Source of the DNA: Acestrorhynchus altus
Taxonomy: Eukaryota > Chordata > Actinopteri > Characiformes > Acestrorhynchidae
Direction: 5' to 3'
DNA: 64,000 nt
Assembly: GCA_034509495.1 (NCBI GenBank)
Contig: CM067507.1
Location: 36,197,461 to 36,261,460 of the forward strand
In this document: piece after piece, positions 55,125 through 64,000 of the stretch
Position numbering within the stretch: position 1 is the stretch's first letter
Layout: every line of letters begins with the position of its first letter
Program-made: the position numbers and the translations under genes
Notes under the pieces: generated by a model
The model's database searches: none
Told to the model about the DNA's origin: nothing
What the model saw: the letters and a program-made list of their open reading frames with translations, nothing else

Positions 55125-55670
55125 ATACATGCTCAAAAGTTTACATACCCCGTCAGAATTTTTGCTTTCTGTTTTTCAGAGAATAAGAATGATAACACAA
55201 AAAACTTGCCTTTCCACTCATGGTTGTGTTTTCTCTTTTAAAATCTTAATGACAACCCAAAAACATCCAAATGAACCTGATCGGAAGTTCACATACCCTG
55301 GAGATTTTGGCCTGATAACATGCGCAGTAGTTGACACAAGTGGGTTTGAATGGCTACTAAAGGTAACGTGACCTGTTGTGCATAAAAGCTGAGTGAGTTT
55401 CTGGGATCCAGACAGACTCTTTCCACTGACGGTTCTGGATTGTGAGTCTCAGGGAAAGCAAAAGAATTGTCAACGGTTCTACGGGAAAAGGTAGTTCAAC
55501 TGTATGAAACAGGAAAGGGATACAAAAAGATATCCAAGGAATTGATAATGCCAGTCAGCAGAGTTCAAACTGTGATTAACAAATGGAAAATCAGGAAATC
55601 ATATACAGCCATCACAACTCGAAGATCTACGCCTGGTCAAGGGGTTCTTCACGTTAGATTTTGAAGATTA
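55125..55670 (+). pseudogene. Tc1-like element, 5' end and transposase N-terminus
   Basis: Starts with a Tc1-type terminal repeat (gctcaaaagtttacatac). The inner repeat is ggaagttcacataccctgga. Then the frame from about 55450 reads LREKVVQLYETGKGYKKISK, VQTVINKWK, the N-terminal helix-turn-helix of Tc1 transposases. The catalytic domain is missing. Confidence 0.8.
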
Positions 55671-56176
55671 GAATTTTGTAGATGTTCTTTTAGACAATAT
55701 TTTTAAGTATTGTGTCAAATCCTTTTTCGTTGGAGTATAAATAGTTCCGATTTCTGTGTATAGTGGTCGTCAGACCCATGAAAGCATACAGTTGAGTCTG
55801 TAAACAGCAGACCTCGGTCCACTATAAAGCATACGCCCCTAACAGTATACCGTCGTACCGTGTGAGAAACCAGATGTTGCAATGCTGTTATTGTTGGCGA
55901 TATATTGTGATTTACTCTGCAGGCCAGTTGTGCTGTTGTTTTGAGTTACCTTCATTTCTGCTCTTAAAGGACTTTATTTGAGATCTAAATACAGATATTT
56001 GCACAAATTTGACCATGTTTTGATCAACAATGTACTTAATACCTGCACTTTTTGGCTGGTAGCTTGTAAGGACTATAAAAATACTCCAGAGCTTGGACAT
56101 CTTGCTAGAAACTGAGCTGAAAATGCTATAAGTGTGATGTTGAGGGTTTTGTATTGATTAGATTGAGTTAAATTAA

Positions 56177-56177
56177 A

Positions 56178-56245
<68 letters not shown>

Positions 56246-56246
56246 C
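56177..56246. repeat. (ATT)n microsatellite
   Basis: About 23 perfect ATT units. Confidence 0.97.
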
Positions 56247-56419
56247 ATCATTATATGTAGTAGTAGTTGAGTTTAGTGTAGTAGTAGCTTCGGGACTCTT
56301 AAACTGAAATTTTAACTCCTAGCAGCTGTGAACATGAGGTCGTAACCCCACCCCTTCTCTGTAGTTTGTTTTGATATAGGTTTCAAAGCTGTGAAGACTT
56401 AGAACCTGCTTAGAACCTG

Positions 56420-56735
56420 CACCTGTGTTGTGCCCCATGGCCGGGCTTCCAACTGGCATCTTTCAGCAGGATAATGCTCCCACAAACAGCAAGGGTTTCC
56501 CAGGAATGTCTCCTCCAGATTGCAACACTTCCTTGGCTGGTCACAATATTTATCAGCAATCAAGCCTTTATGGGAGCAGTTATACGCCAGCTTTGGCAAG
56601 TGTGTTTGACAAGTGTGCAGGATCTACAGGCCCAGCTGCTACAGTTGTGGGTAAATGTTCTGCAGGATGCCGTACGGAACCCAACCGTCTCTTATCTTGT
56701 ATCCAGACTAGAGGCTCAACAGGGTAGTGATTTAT
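56420..56735 (+). pseudogene. Tc1/mariner transposase C-terminal remnant
   Basis: [14 protein letters not shown], then after a frame change [36 protein letters not shown] and SRLEAQQGS. IFQQDNAPTH and the TLPWP...region are catalytic-domain landmarks. Same lineage as 14835-15200. Confidence 0.82.
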
Positions 56736-56799
56736 TGTTCTCCACAATAAGCTTAATAATCTTTTCACTCTAATGCTGTACACACATCATGACATTCAC

Positions 56800-57980
56800 A
56801 CACACAACGATTCAGTCCATCAACCCTGAATGACGAAACTGGAGATCCTGTTCTTCATCAGACTTTGACTTTAATCCTGGAGCTGCGGGATGTTCTGCGC
56901 ACTGAAGGTCTCAATTTCCCTTAAAGTTTTGAGGATCAAACGCTGCTGTTTATTTAACACCAAGGACTAACCACAGGATTAACATCTCTTACGGTACCCG
57001 CGCTCACCCTCGTACGCCTTTCTCTTCACTGCTTCTGACGCAGTGTGTGTTACGATCCTGCTGTCGGGTCGGGTTGCCCTCATCAGAAGACTAGAAGCAG
57101 CAGAGCGGTTTCATAACACCAAACACAAGCAGGGAGGTCATCAGAATTGGCTTCCTAAGTCCCTGAAAATCCCCTCTGCCTTCGCTTTCCCGCTGCACAC
57201 TAATGAGAAACGGGGAGCCGGGCTCCAGGCCTCGTGACCCTGGGCTGAACCCAAGCGCCCGGCTGCCTCGGCTCGGCCGGCAGCGGCCCAGCGCGGTTTT
57301 TACAGCAATGTGATTTCTCCTTGCCAACGTAAACCTCAGTGCAGGAACTGTACTGCATTCAGAGGGCTGTTCTGGAAAGTCGCAGTGACGGTTGGGAATA
57401 AATTAGGCAGCAGTGACCTAGCACCGGGCAAAGACAGGGAATGTTATGGGTTAAATTCCAGACGAATGGGTGGAGATGCCTCGGAACCACACGGCAGTGA
57501 AAATATGAAGTCCAGAAGGCTTGGAGCGTCGTTCTTTTTATACTGTTTGAACGAGCCGCTGTGGTGGCATTCCGAATAGAATTATGGTTATTCCTTTGTG
57601 CTTTCTATTAAGAAAAGGTCAAATGGAAAACTAATTTGTGGGGCTAATTGCCTTACGACCAAAGCCAAACAGAGACAGTCTACCAGCGTTTGCTCTCTGC
57701 TGCAGCTTGTGGCTGCCATTGCCAGAGCCTGTGTGTACAATTGTGGGAATTTTGATGTGTGATTCACGTCGCGCATCTTTACTCCAACAACAGCCGCTCA
57801 CAAGGCCTGCTTTCACTGCTTTGTGTCGCCATTACCATTCATTCATTCCACTCAAAGGCCGGAGTCACCACAGTTTCCTCGCTCACTTTCTTTCCTCTTT
57901 CTTTGGGCCCTGTGCTGCCAAGCGCACTTCTATTCTTCACTGTAGAACGCCACCTTTCACTTCCTTTGACGTGCCAAAGC
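56800..57980. other. Repeat-poor intergenic block
   Basis: Nearly 1.2 kb with no recognisable transposon or tandem repeat, in a region otherwise full of them. No supported ORF or splice structure. It could contain regulatory sequence, but nothing in the bases proves this. Confidence 0.35.
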
Positions 57981-57989
57981 TTTTGTCTT

Positions 57990-57994
<5 letters not shown>

Positions 57995-58040
<46 letters not shown>
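57995..58040. repeat. (AG)n microsatellite
   Basis: About 22 AG units. Confidence 0.95.
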
Positions 58041-58044
<4 letters not shown>

Positions 58045-58219
58045 CCGGAGCGAGAGAGCTGCAGGGGAAATCAGAGCACAACAGAACATGTTTTGGTTTT
58101 TACAGGATGCTTTTCCCAAGATTTAGTGAGATTAATCTTACTTTCCACTGGAACTATGGATGTGGTCCGATTCCATGATATGCTGACATTGGATACAACA
58201 CACCAATCAGCCATGACAT

Positions 58220-58500
58220 TGTGATCACCTCCTTGTTTCTGCACTTCGTAAACACATTATCAGCTATTCTGATAATAGCTATTCTATAATTCCAGACTGT
58301 AGTTCATCTGTTTCTCTGCATCCTTTATTCTCCTCCTTTCATCCTGATCTTCAATGATCAGGACCCCACAGGACCACCACAGAGCAGCTGTTATGTGGGG
58401 GGTGGGTTGTTCTCAGCACTGCAGTCACACTGACGTGGTGGTGGTGTGTTAGTGCGTGTTGCGCTGGTACGAGTGGATCAGACACAGCAGGGCTGCTGCC
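58220..58500. mobile_element. Foldback element, left arm and part of centre
   Basis: ctataattccagactgtagt, ttcaatgatcaggaccccac, gcgctggtacgagtggatca. Truncated in the centre. Confidence 0.78.
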
Positions 58501-58708
58501 TAGACATGGGGGACACACCAGATATCTCCAAGATGAACCGGAGTGGTCAACCCCACAACCCTGGATCGCTGCGTGCCACTTAAAATCTGATTTTAAAAAT
58601 GATTTGATTCAATTCCATTCATTAAATTCATGTTCTATTATAGTGTACAGAAAAATCTGGACAACAGGACAAAACAGAAAGAATGTGGAGAACACCTTAT
58701 TTATAACA

Positions 58709-59525
58709 GTGTGTAAGGCTACCTCCACCATGTTTGAAGGCCATACTTCAAACAGTACTTTTGGGTTGAGTTGAGGAGTTGGGGATGAGGTTGGGTGGTG
58801 ATCATCCAACATCCTGACCTCACTATCATTCTCGTTGCAATCAAATCGTCACAGCAATGTTCCAAAATCTTGTAGAGAGTCTTTCCTGGACAGTAGAGAC
58901 AGTTACTCCAACAAAAGCAGGAGAAACTATTTTTAATGCCCTTGATTTCAGAAGAAATGAGCAGTAAATGAGCTGGTTGTCTTTATAACTACAGGAAAAG
59001 TGTGTAAGGCTACCTCCACCATGTTTGAAGGCCATACTTTAGCCCTCCAGAGTTCAATCAGTCAATCAATGTTTATTTATGTAGCGCTTTGTTCAAGGGA
59101 GTTGTCACAAAGCAGCTTTACAGAAAACCGGGTCCAAGCCTCAAATGAACAACCAGCGGGCAATGGTGGCAGAGAAACTGCCTCGGGCTAAGAGGAAGAA
59201 ACCTTGAGAGGAAACAAGGCTGAAGAGAGGAGCTTTGGAGCAGTGGAACTATGTTCTCTGAAATGATGGAGCTCCTTCCAGTACTTTTGGGATGAGTTGA
59301 GGAGTTGGGGATGAGGTTGGGTGGTGATCATCCAACATCCTGACCTCACTATCATTCTCATTGCAGTCAAATCGTCACAGCAATGTTCCAAAATCCTGTA
59401 GAGAGTCTTTCCTGGACAGTAGAGACAGTTACTCCAACAAAAGCAGGAGAAACTATTTTTAATGCCCTTGATTTCAGAAGAAATGAGCAGTAAATGAGCT
59501 GGTTGTCTTTATAACTACAGCAAAA
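58709..59525 (+). repeat. Local direct duplication of MITE-derived sequence
   Basis: A roughly 240-bp segment at about 58757-58997 recurs at 59281-59522 with only a few differences (shared ggagttggggatgaggttgg and aaatgagctggttgtcttta). A 40-bp piece with aaggctacctccaccatgtt occurs at 58709 and again at 58998. Between the copies lies a different element (about 59045-59220). Confidence 0.85.
59045..59225 (+). mobile_element. SINE-like / dispersed fish repeat
   Basis: Contains tttatttatgtagcgctttg, gttgtcacaaagcagcttta, cagaaaaccgggtccaa and gaggaagaaaccttgagagg. This conserved core is widespread in teleost genomes. It sits inside the duplicated MITE-derived block. Confidence 0.65.
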
Positions 59526-59711
59526 GTACAAGTGACATGTTAGGTTGCTCCCTGTCGAGTGTATTTGCTGTCAGGGCCCGACTTGCTGCCCACATTGGCC
59601 TCGGCTTCTCCGGGGAACCGGACCAAGGGTTTGACTTTGGATTGACTTTGACCTAAAAGAATCTACTGTGCAACCACATCAGTTCTCTTGTTTGTGGTTT
59701 TTCTCTCAGTT

Positions 59712-59922
59712 CTGCCTGGAACAGGCCGAGGCTTTCAGTTCTCTCCGGGCGGAGAGGGATTTTTTCAGCTCTGGAGTGGTTAAACACATGAACATCTTGG
59801 ATGGACCTGGGAACGGAAGTCTGCGGAAGTCTCTGAAAATGCATCTGTTAGATACAGCAAGCCAATCTTCTGTACAGCATGCAAACATTTTAACCCCTCG
59901 AAGCTCAGGCTCATCGTTGTGA
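59712..59922 (+). CDS. Weak candidate terminal exon
   Basis: After a possible acceptor (ttttctctcag) the frame reads FCLEQAEAFSSLRAERDFFS, VVKHMNILDGPGNGSLRKSL, then KMHLLD and a stop at 59920. It is not recognised. The composition looks protein-like, but there is no similarity or second splice site to support it. Confidence 0.2.
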
Positions 59923-59954
59923 CGGACTGATTTACAAACTGACAGAGCAATATG

Positions 59955-60215
59955 TAAGCCGCGCTGTGTGGACAAAAGTATTGGGACACCTGCTCATTTA
60001 CTCTTTCTAATCAAATCAAGGGTATTAAAAGGTTTGATCTGCTTTTTGGAGTAACTGTCTCTACTGTCCCAGGATTGCTGTGAGGATTTGATTGCATTCT
60101 CACTAACAAGAGGGTTAGTGGGGGTGGTGTTCATCATTCCCATTGATTGCTCAGCACCCCTTAAGCTGTGATCCTGGAAACACCCCTGAGGACCACAGTT
60201 CCACTGCTCCACTAC
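59955..60215 (-). mobile_element. MITE-like element, inverted copy
   Basis: Begins with the terminal repeat (gtgtggacaaaagtattggg; acacctgctcatttac), then actgtctctactgtccc, attgctgtgaggatttgatt and, at the far end, accacagttccactgctcca. Confidence 0.75.
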
Positions 60216-60239
60216 TCTTTATTTTATATATATACATCT

Positions 60240-62050
60240 GAATGGTTGGTTCATTGTTCCTTGAATTGTATCTATCCATCTTGTAGCTGGTCATCCTCTT
60301 CCTCTTTTACCTTCAACTCTTCCAAGCATGATGATCTTCTCTACTGAATTGGTCTTCTCATAATGTATCCAAAGTAAGTGAAGTGAAGAGGTTCAGCCTG
60401 ACCTTCTGGGCTTCCAGTGAGAGGTTATGCTCGATTTGGTCCACGATCAATTTGTTTGTCTTCTTGCTGTCCAGGGAACTCTCAGAATTCTCACCAACAC
60501 CAAAGTTCAAAGATATCTATATGTCTCCTGTCTTGCATGTGTGTTGTCCAGCTTTCACAACCATACAGAACCTCGGAGAAAACCGTCGTCTGGATAATTC
60601 TGATCTTGTTTGTAAAGACAGATCTTTACATATGACGATGTATCAATCTCTGTGGAATTTCTTGAGTGCTGGATCCTTTTTTTGTAGACAAAAGCTGTCT
60701 ATCATCTCAACATCTTCTCCATCAATGGTAAAGCTGGAAGTGTTTCCTGTCATCATGACTTTAGTCTTCTTCATATTGAGCAAATATGAAACATCTTTTC
60801 CTTCTGTTCTTTAACCCTTTCCATAAGGGCCTTCAGGTCTTCTAGACTTCCCACTATGAGTGTTGTGTCATTCGTACATCAAAGATTATTGATGTTCCTT
60901 CCACCAATCCTGAATCCTCAGTCACTTTCCTCCAGTCCTCCAGCACATTCTTTCTTGTCTACTTTCTTTGGTATTGGGACATAGACTGACCTCTTCCATT
61001 CTGCTGGACATTGAGCTGTTTTCCGTATTTGTTGGCATAGTTTGGTCAGTACTTTAACTGACTCATCCTCAGAATCCTGAAATACCTCTATTGATATGTT
61101 TTGGATTCCTGTGGCTTTCTGTGATCATGTGGTCTGTCTGACTTTGTCTTCTAGAACTTAAGGATCTTCTGTGTAGCCAACATCGACAAACGTGTCTTTG
61201 TAATTTATGTCTTTTTTGTAAAGGTCTTCTGTGTTTTCCTTCCATCTTTCTTTGATCTGTTTTTCATCCGTGATGATTTGTCTCTTTGCATCTCTTAAGG
61301 TTCCAACTCATGGCTGAAATTCATTTCTGATCTCCCGTATCCTCTGAAAAACAGTCCTGGTTTTACCACATTTGTTCCCCTTTTCAGTCTATTTGCAGAT
61401 GTTGATGTAGAATTTGTCCTTATTCTTCCAGGCAGCTCTCTGAATTCCCAGTTTAGTTCTCTTAAATGATTTGTCCCTCTTGATTTTTGCATCTCTTCTC
61501 TCCACTGTATCGTCAGACATTCGCTTCGTTTTCTTTCTCTTTCTCATTCTTCCCAGGTTTTTCTCAGATTTTTCTTTCACAACCTCTTTGAGTTCCATCC
61601 AAAGTTCCTCTGGTTCTTTCTCAGTTATGTCCAGCATGTGAAACTGATTCTTTTATTTTCTTTGAAGGCAGGTGGTATGTGCTCCAGGTCATACTTTGGG
61701 ACTTTGTCATTTACAGCATTGCATCCCATGATGTCTTGTTGACATTGTTGTTGACGATGAAAGCCACTCCATTTCTCTGCTGTTTGTGACCCGAGTAGTA
61801 GATGCTGTGTTCCCCTGATGAAAAGTCCTGTTCCGGTCTATTTTGGCTTGCTGATCCCGAGGATAATGATGTGTAGACGGTCCATCATTCATGTTGGTAT
61901 GTTCCAGGTTTCTCAACCTCAGCAACTAGACTTCCCAAGGACTTTGATCTTTGACTGCCATCCAACCTGAAGGCACCATCTTTTGGCACTATCTCGCGAA
62001 TCGTTCTGTTTTGTCTATCCATGTGGTTTTCTTGTTAGAAGTACAGAATG
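60240..62050 (-). pseudogene. Decayed RTE/BovB-like LINE
   Basis: On the minus strand, in element order. 62040-61700 is endonuclease-like, with broken pieces matching the GEHSIYYSG...RNGVAFIVN segment. 61640-61390 is the linker (KEKSEKNLGRMRKRKKTKRM, FKRTKLGIQRAAWKNKDKF). 61000-60640 is reverse transcriptase, with INNL..NDTTLIV where a YADD box is expected and LKALMERVKE after it, then FTIDGEDVEMIDSF. 60600-60240 is the C-terminal tail (NSVEKIIMLGRVEGKRG). There are many stops and frameshifts and the YADD box is degraded, so it is inactive. Confidence 0.82.
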
Positions 62051-62339
62051 GTTTACCATTGAATTGATGTCTTTGTCGTTGTCACCGTTGTGATCATCTG
62101 CCAATGATATCATCCTGTATCGCCGTCTGGCACCTCTGCTTAGACCTTTCTTCCATTGGAGATCCTGAAGGAGTTAAGACTTCAAGCAGCATAGCTCTCT
62201 GCTTCACTGATGCCCACAAGCCTCCTCACCTTGACAAGGCACCATACCATGAGAAGGCTCCAGGCTCTATGCTGGGGGCTTTATACCCCTCTAGCCCATG
62301 CCTGGCATTAGACATGGTGCCCCATAGGTTTACCATCTT

Positions 62340-62610
62340 CTAACGGCTACTTCCAGCATGATGATGCACCAAATCTCAAAGCAAAGGTACTCTCAAACTG
62401 GTTTCATGAACATGACAGTGAGTTCAGTGTTCTTCAGTGCTGGTTCTTCCCAGTCACCGGATCTGAATCCAGTATAACAGGTTTGGAATGTGGTTGAACG
62501 GGAGTGAAAGTGCTCCTGAAAAATCAACAGGAACTATATGATGCAATCGTGTCAACATGGACTAGAATCTCAGAAATGCTTCCATCTTCTGGAATCCAAC
62601 AGATTGGCTG
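62340..62610 (+). pseudogene. Tc1/mariner transposase C-terminal remnant
   Basis: GYFQHDDAPNLKAKVLSNWF, HEHDSEF, then in another frame LLKNQQELYDAIVSTWTRIS. Matches the catalytic Asp block and last helices of a Tc1 lineage. A MITE-like fragment (ggctttatacccctctagcc) lies just before it at 62255-62340. Confidence 0.72.
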
Positions 62611-63030
62611 TTCTTCTCATTTGGGACACAGACCCCTGGTGTGGGGGTGGGCTGTAGTAGAGCTCCTCCACACTCTGTACAGCTCATGTAGGAGGTGAGA
62701 AGTGAAGACCCTTCTCTTTTAAGTGCATTTAACTCGTTAGGTTTTATAATAATATAGAATCTTGTGGGTCTCGAGGTTCAATCTGACATTTTTTTCGGGA
62801 ACATCTGAGTTTGAGGAATCTCTGGATCAGAGCGTCTGCCAAATGCTGTAAATGTAAATGTAATGTGAGGTGGCACAAACAGGATGTTGCGTTATTTAAG
62901 GGAATAAGGGGTCCGGTTTGGACTCAGGGTCCGTTGAATTCTGACACTTTTTTCATTCTGTAAAATTCTTGTACATCAGTGTTTACTGACCTCCAGTGAC
63001 CCTCACGCTGAATCCTTCATTTTTACTTCT

Positions 63031-63039
63031 CTCTCTCTC

Positions 63040-63085
<46 letters not shown>
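63031..63085. repeat. (CT)n microsatellite
   Basis: CT repeat with one CCC interruption. A (GT)n tract follows at 63162-63205 and another at 63567-63617. Confidence 0.95.
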
Positions 63086-63088
<3 letters not shown>

Positions 63089-63125
63089 CTCATTCTGTTG
63101 GGGTTGGACATTCTCCCTCTTGCAG

Positions 63126-63160
63126 TGTTTGAGGGCAGTAGGGAATCCACGCTCAGTTTG

Positions 63161-63201
<41 letters not shown>

Positions 63202-63282
63202 TGTGCGCATGTGTGTGTGCACGTCGGAGGATGAGCGCTGCAGATTGCTGGTGAAGGATGTGTGTGTGGGACCATGTTGCAG
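63126..63282 (+). CDS. Very weak candidate exon containing a GT repeat
   Basis: Acceptor ctccctcttgcag, donor gtgagt, and an open frame reading VFEGSRESTLSLL, a Cys/Val stretch from the GT repeat, then SEDERCRLLVKD. The internal microsatellite makes a real coding exon doubtful. Confidence 0.12.
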
Positions 63283-63562
63283 GTGAGTCTGCTCGTACTG
63301 CACACACTTTTCTGTTTCTCTGTAACTCATCTGCTGGCCCTGCTGGTCTGATACTGGTGTGGTGGACTGGTGTGGTGGACTGGTGTGGTGGACTGGTGTG
63401 CTCACAGTCAGCGAGAGGGTCTCAGGTCTGCAGGAATGTTGACTTTGCAGATGTTGCTGTTCTCCATGTATCTGACTGAACTCCTAATATGGACTTTGTT
63501 GAGTTCCTCTAAATGCCTGAAATGCTTGTGCAGAAGGTGGACACTGCAGCTTGGATTTCCAG

Positions 63563-63619
<57 letters not shown>

Positions 63620-63679
63620 TTTGTACACTGTCTGTCAATAGTTTGGGGAAACCAAACATACAGTGCATGTTCATGGCTA

Positions 63680-64000
63680 ATGCACTGTATGTCCAAATGT
63701 TTGCGGACACCCCATCTAAGGAGCACATTCAGCTAATTCAAGTGCTGACACAAATGTGCAAATGCACTCACAGCTTCTCTAGTCCCTGTACAGAAGTTAT
63801 GCCAATAGAACTCTCTGGAGCATGTAAATATTAATATATTGTTACCATGTCAGGTGTGGGCTAGAGGGGTCTACAGTCCCCCCCCCCCGCATTGAGCTGT
63901 GGAGCAGTGGAACTGTGTTCTATGGAATGATGGAGCTCCATCCAGTTGGGGTGATGAGGTGGGGTGGACAGTAGAGGCAGTTACTGTTTTTTAATGCCCC
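63680..64000 (+). mobile_element. MITE-like element, runs off the window
   Basis: Terminal repeat (gcactgtatgtccaaatgtt), gagcacattcagctaattca, gatgtgcaaat-like segment, ctagtccctgtacagaagtt, a C10 run, attgagctgtggagcagtgg and gacagtagaggcagttactg. The right end lies beyond base 64000. Confidence 0.8.

Noticed and set aside
57839..58081. Ser/Leu-repeat frame on the minus strand
   Set aside because: Generated by the AG microsatellite; no supporting splice or homology.

Overview
The window is vertebrate, almost certainly teleost fish, genomic DNA. Exons of 22 to 1614 bp with GT/AG borders are spread over introns of up to about 10 kb. The introns are full of CA/GT, CT/GA and tetranucleotide microsatellites, minisatellites, decayed Tc1/mariner transposases, tRNA-like SINEs and short inverted-repeat elements. 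The mix of repeats suggests an ostariophysan fish (characiform- or catfish-like), but that is a weak inference. There is no CRISPR array, operon, rRNA or convincing tRNA gene.

The one confidently identified gene is arhgap21 (Rho GTPase-activating protein 21) on the + strand. It fills 794-42910, with a 3' UTR to about 45650. I assembled 27 coding exons by hand from splice sites, reading phase and similarity to the known ARHGAP21 protein: PDZ domain (exons 1-5), a conserved IDW...TYKEYID...[11 protein letters not shown] block (exon 8), Ser/Pro-rich linkers (exons 6-13), PH domain (14-15), the presumed ARF-binding helix (16-17), RhoGAP domain (18-23) and a long tail ending in a single 1614-bp exon. 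They give about 1885 residues. Human ARHGAP21 is about 1957, and the missing N-terminal residues must lie on an exon upstream of the window. Every junction is in phase except around exon 5, the last PDZ exon, which carries three single-base indels with a net shift of -1. It is either a local sequence error or a real lesion.

Layout: 1-793 upstream intron; 794-16374 PDZ exons, including a 22-nt microexon, in large repeat-rich introns; 20552-23432 linker exons; 23433-28568 a 5-kb intron with a 21-bp minisatellite and a large trinucleotide block; 28569-30909 linker and PH exons; 32213-36167 ARF-binding and RhoGAP exons; 37003-42910 tail exons; 42911-45650 3' UTR; 45840-47130 a degenerate minisatellite. 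At 47370-47650 a GC/CpG-rich stretch precedes a candidate first exon of a second + strand gene that I cannot name (acidic N-terminus, then one hydrophobic segment). From 47650 to 64000 I see mostly repeats: Tc1 remnants, SINEs, a local direct duplication near 58.7-59.5 kb and a decayed RTE/BovB-like LINE on the minus strand at 60.2-62.05 kb, plus a few weak exon candidates.
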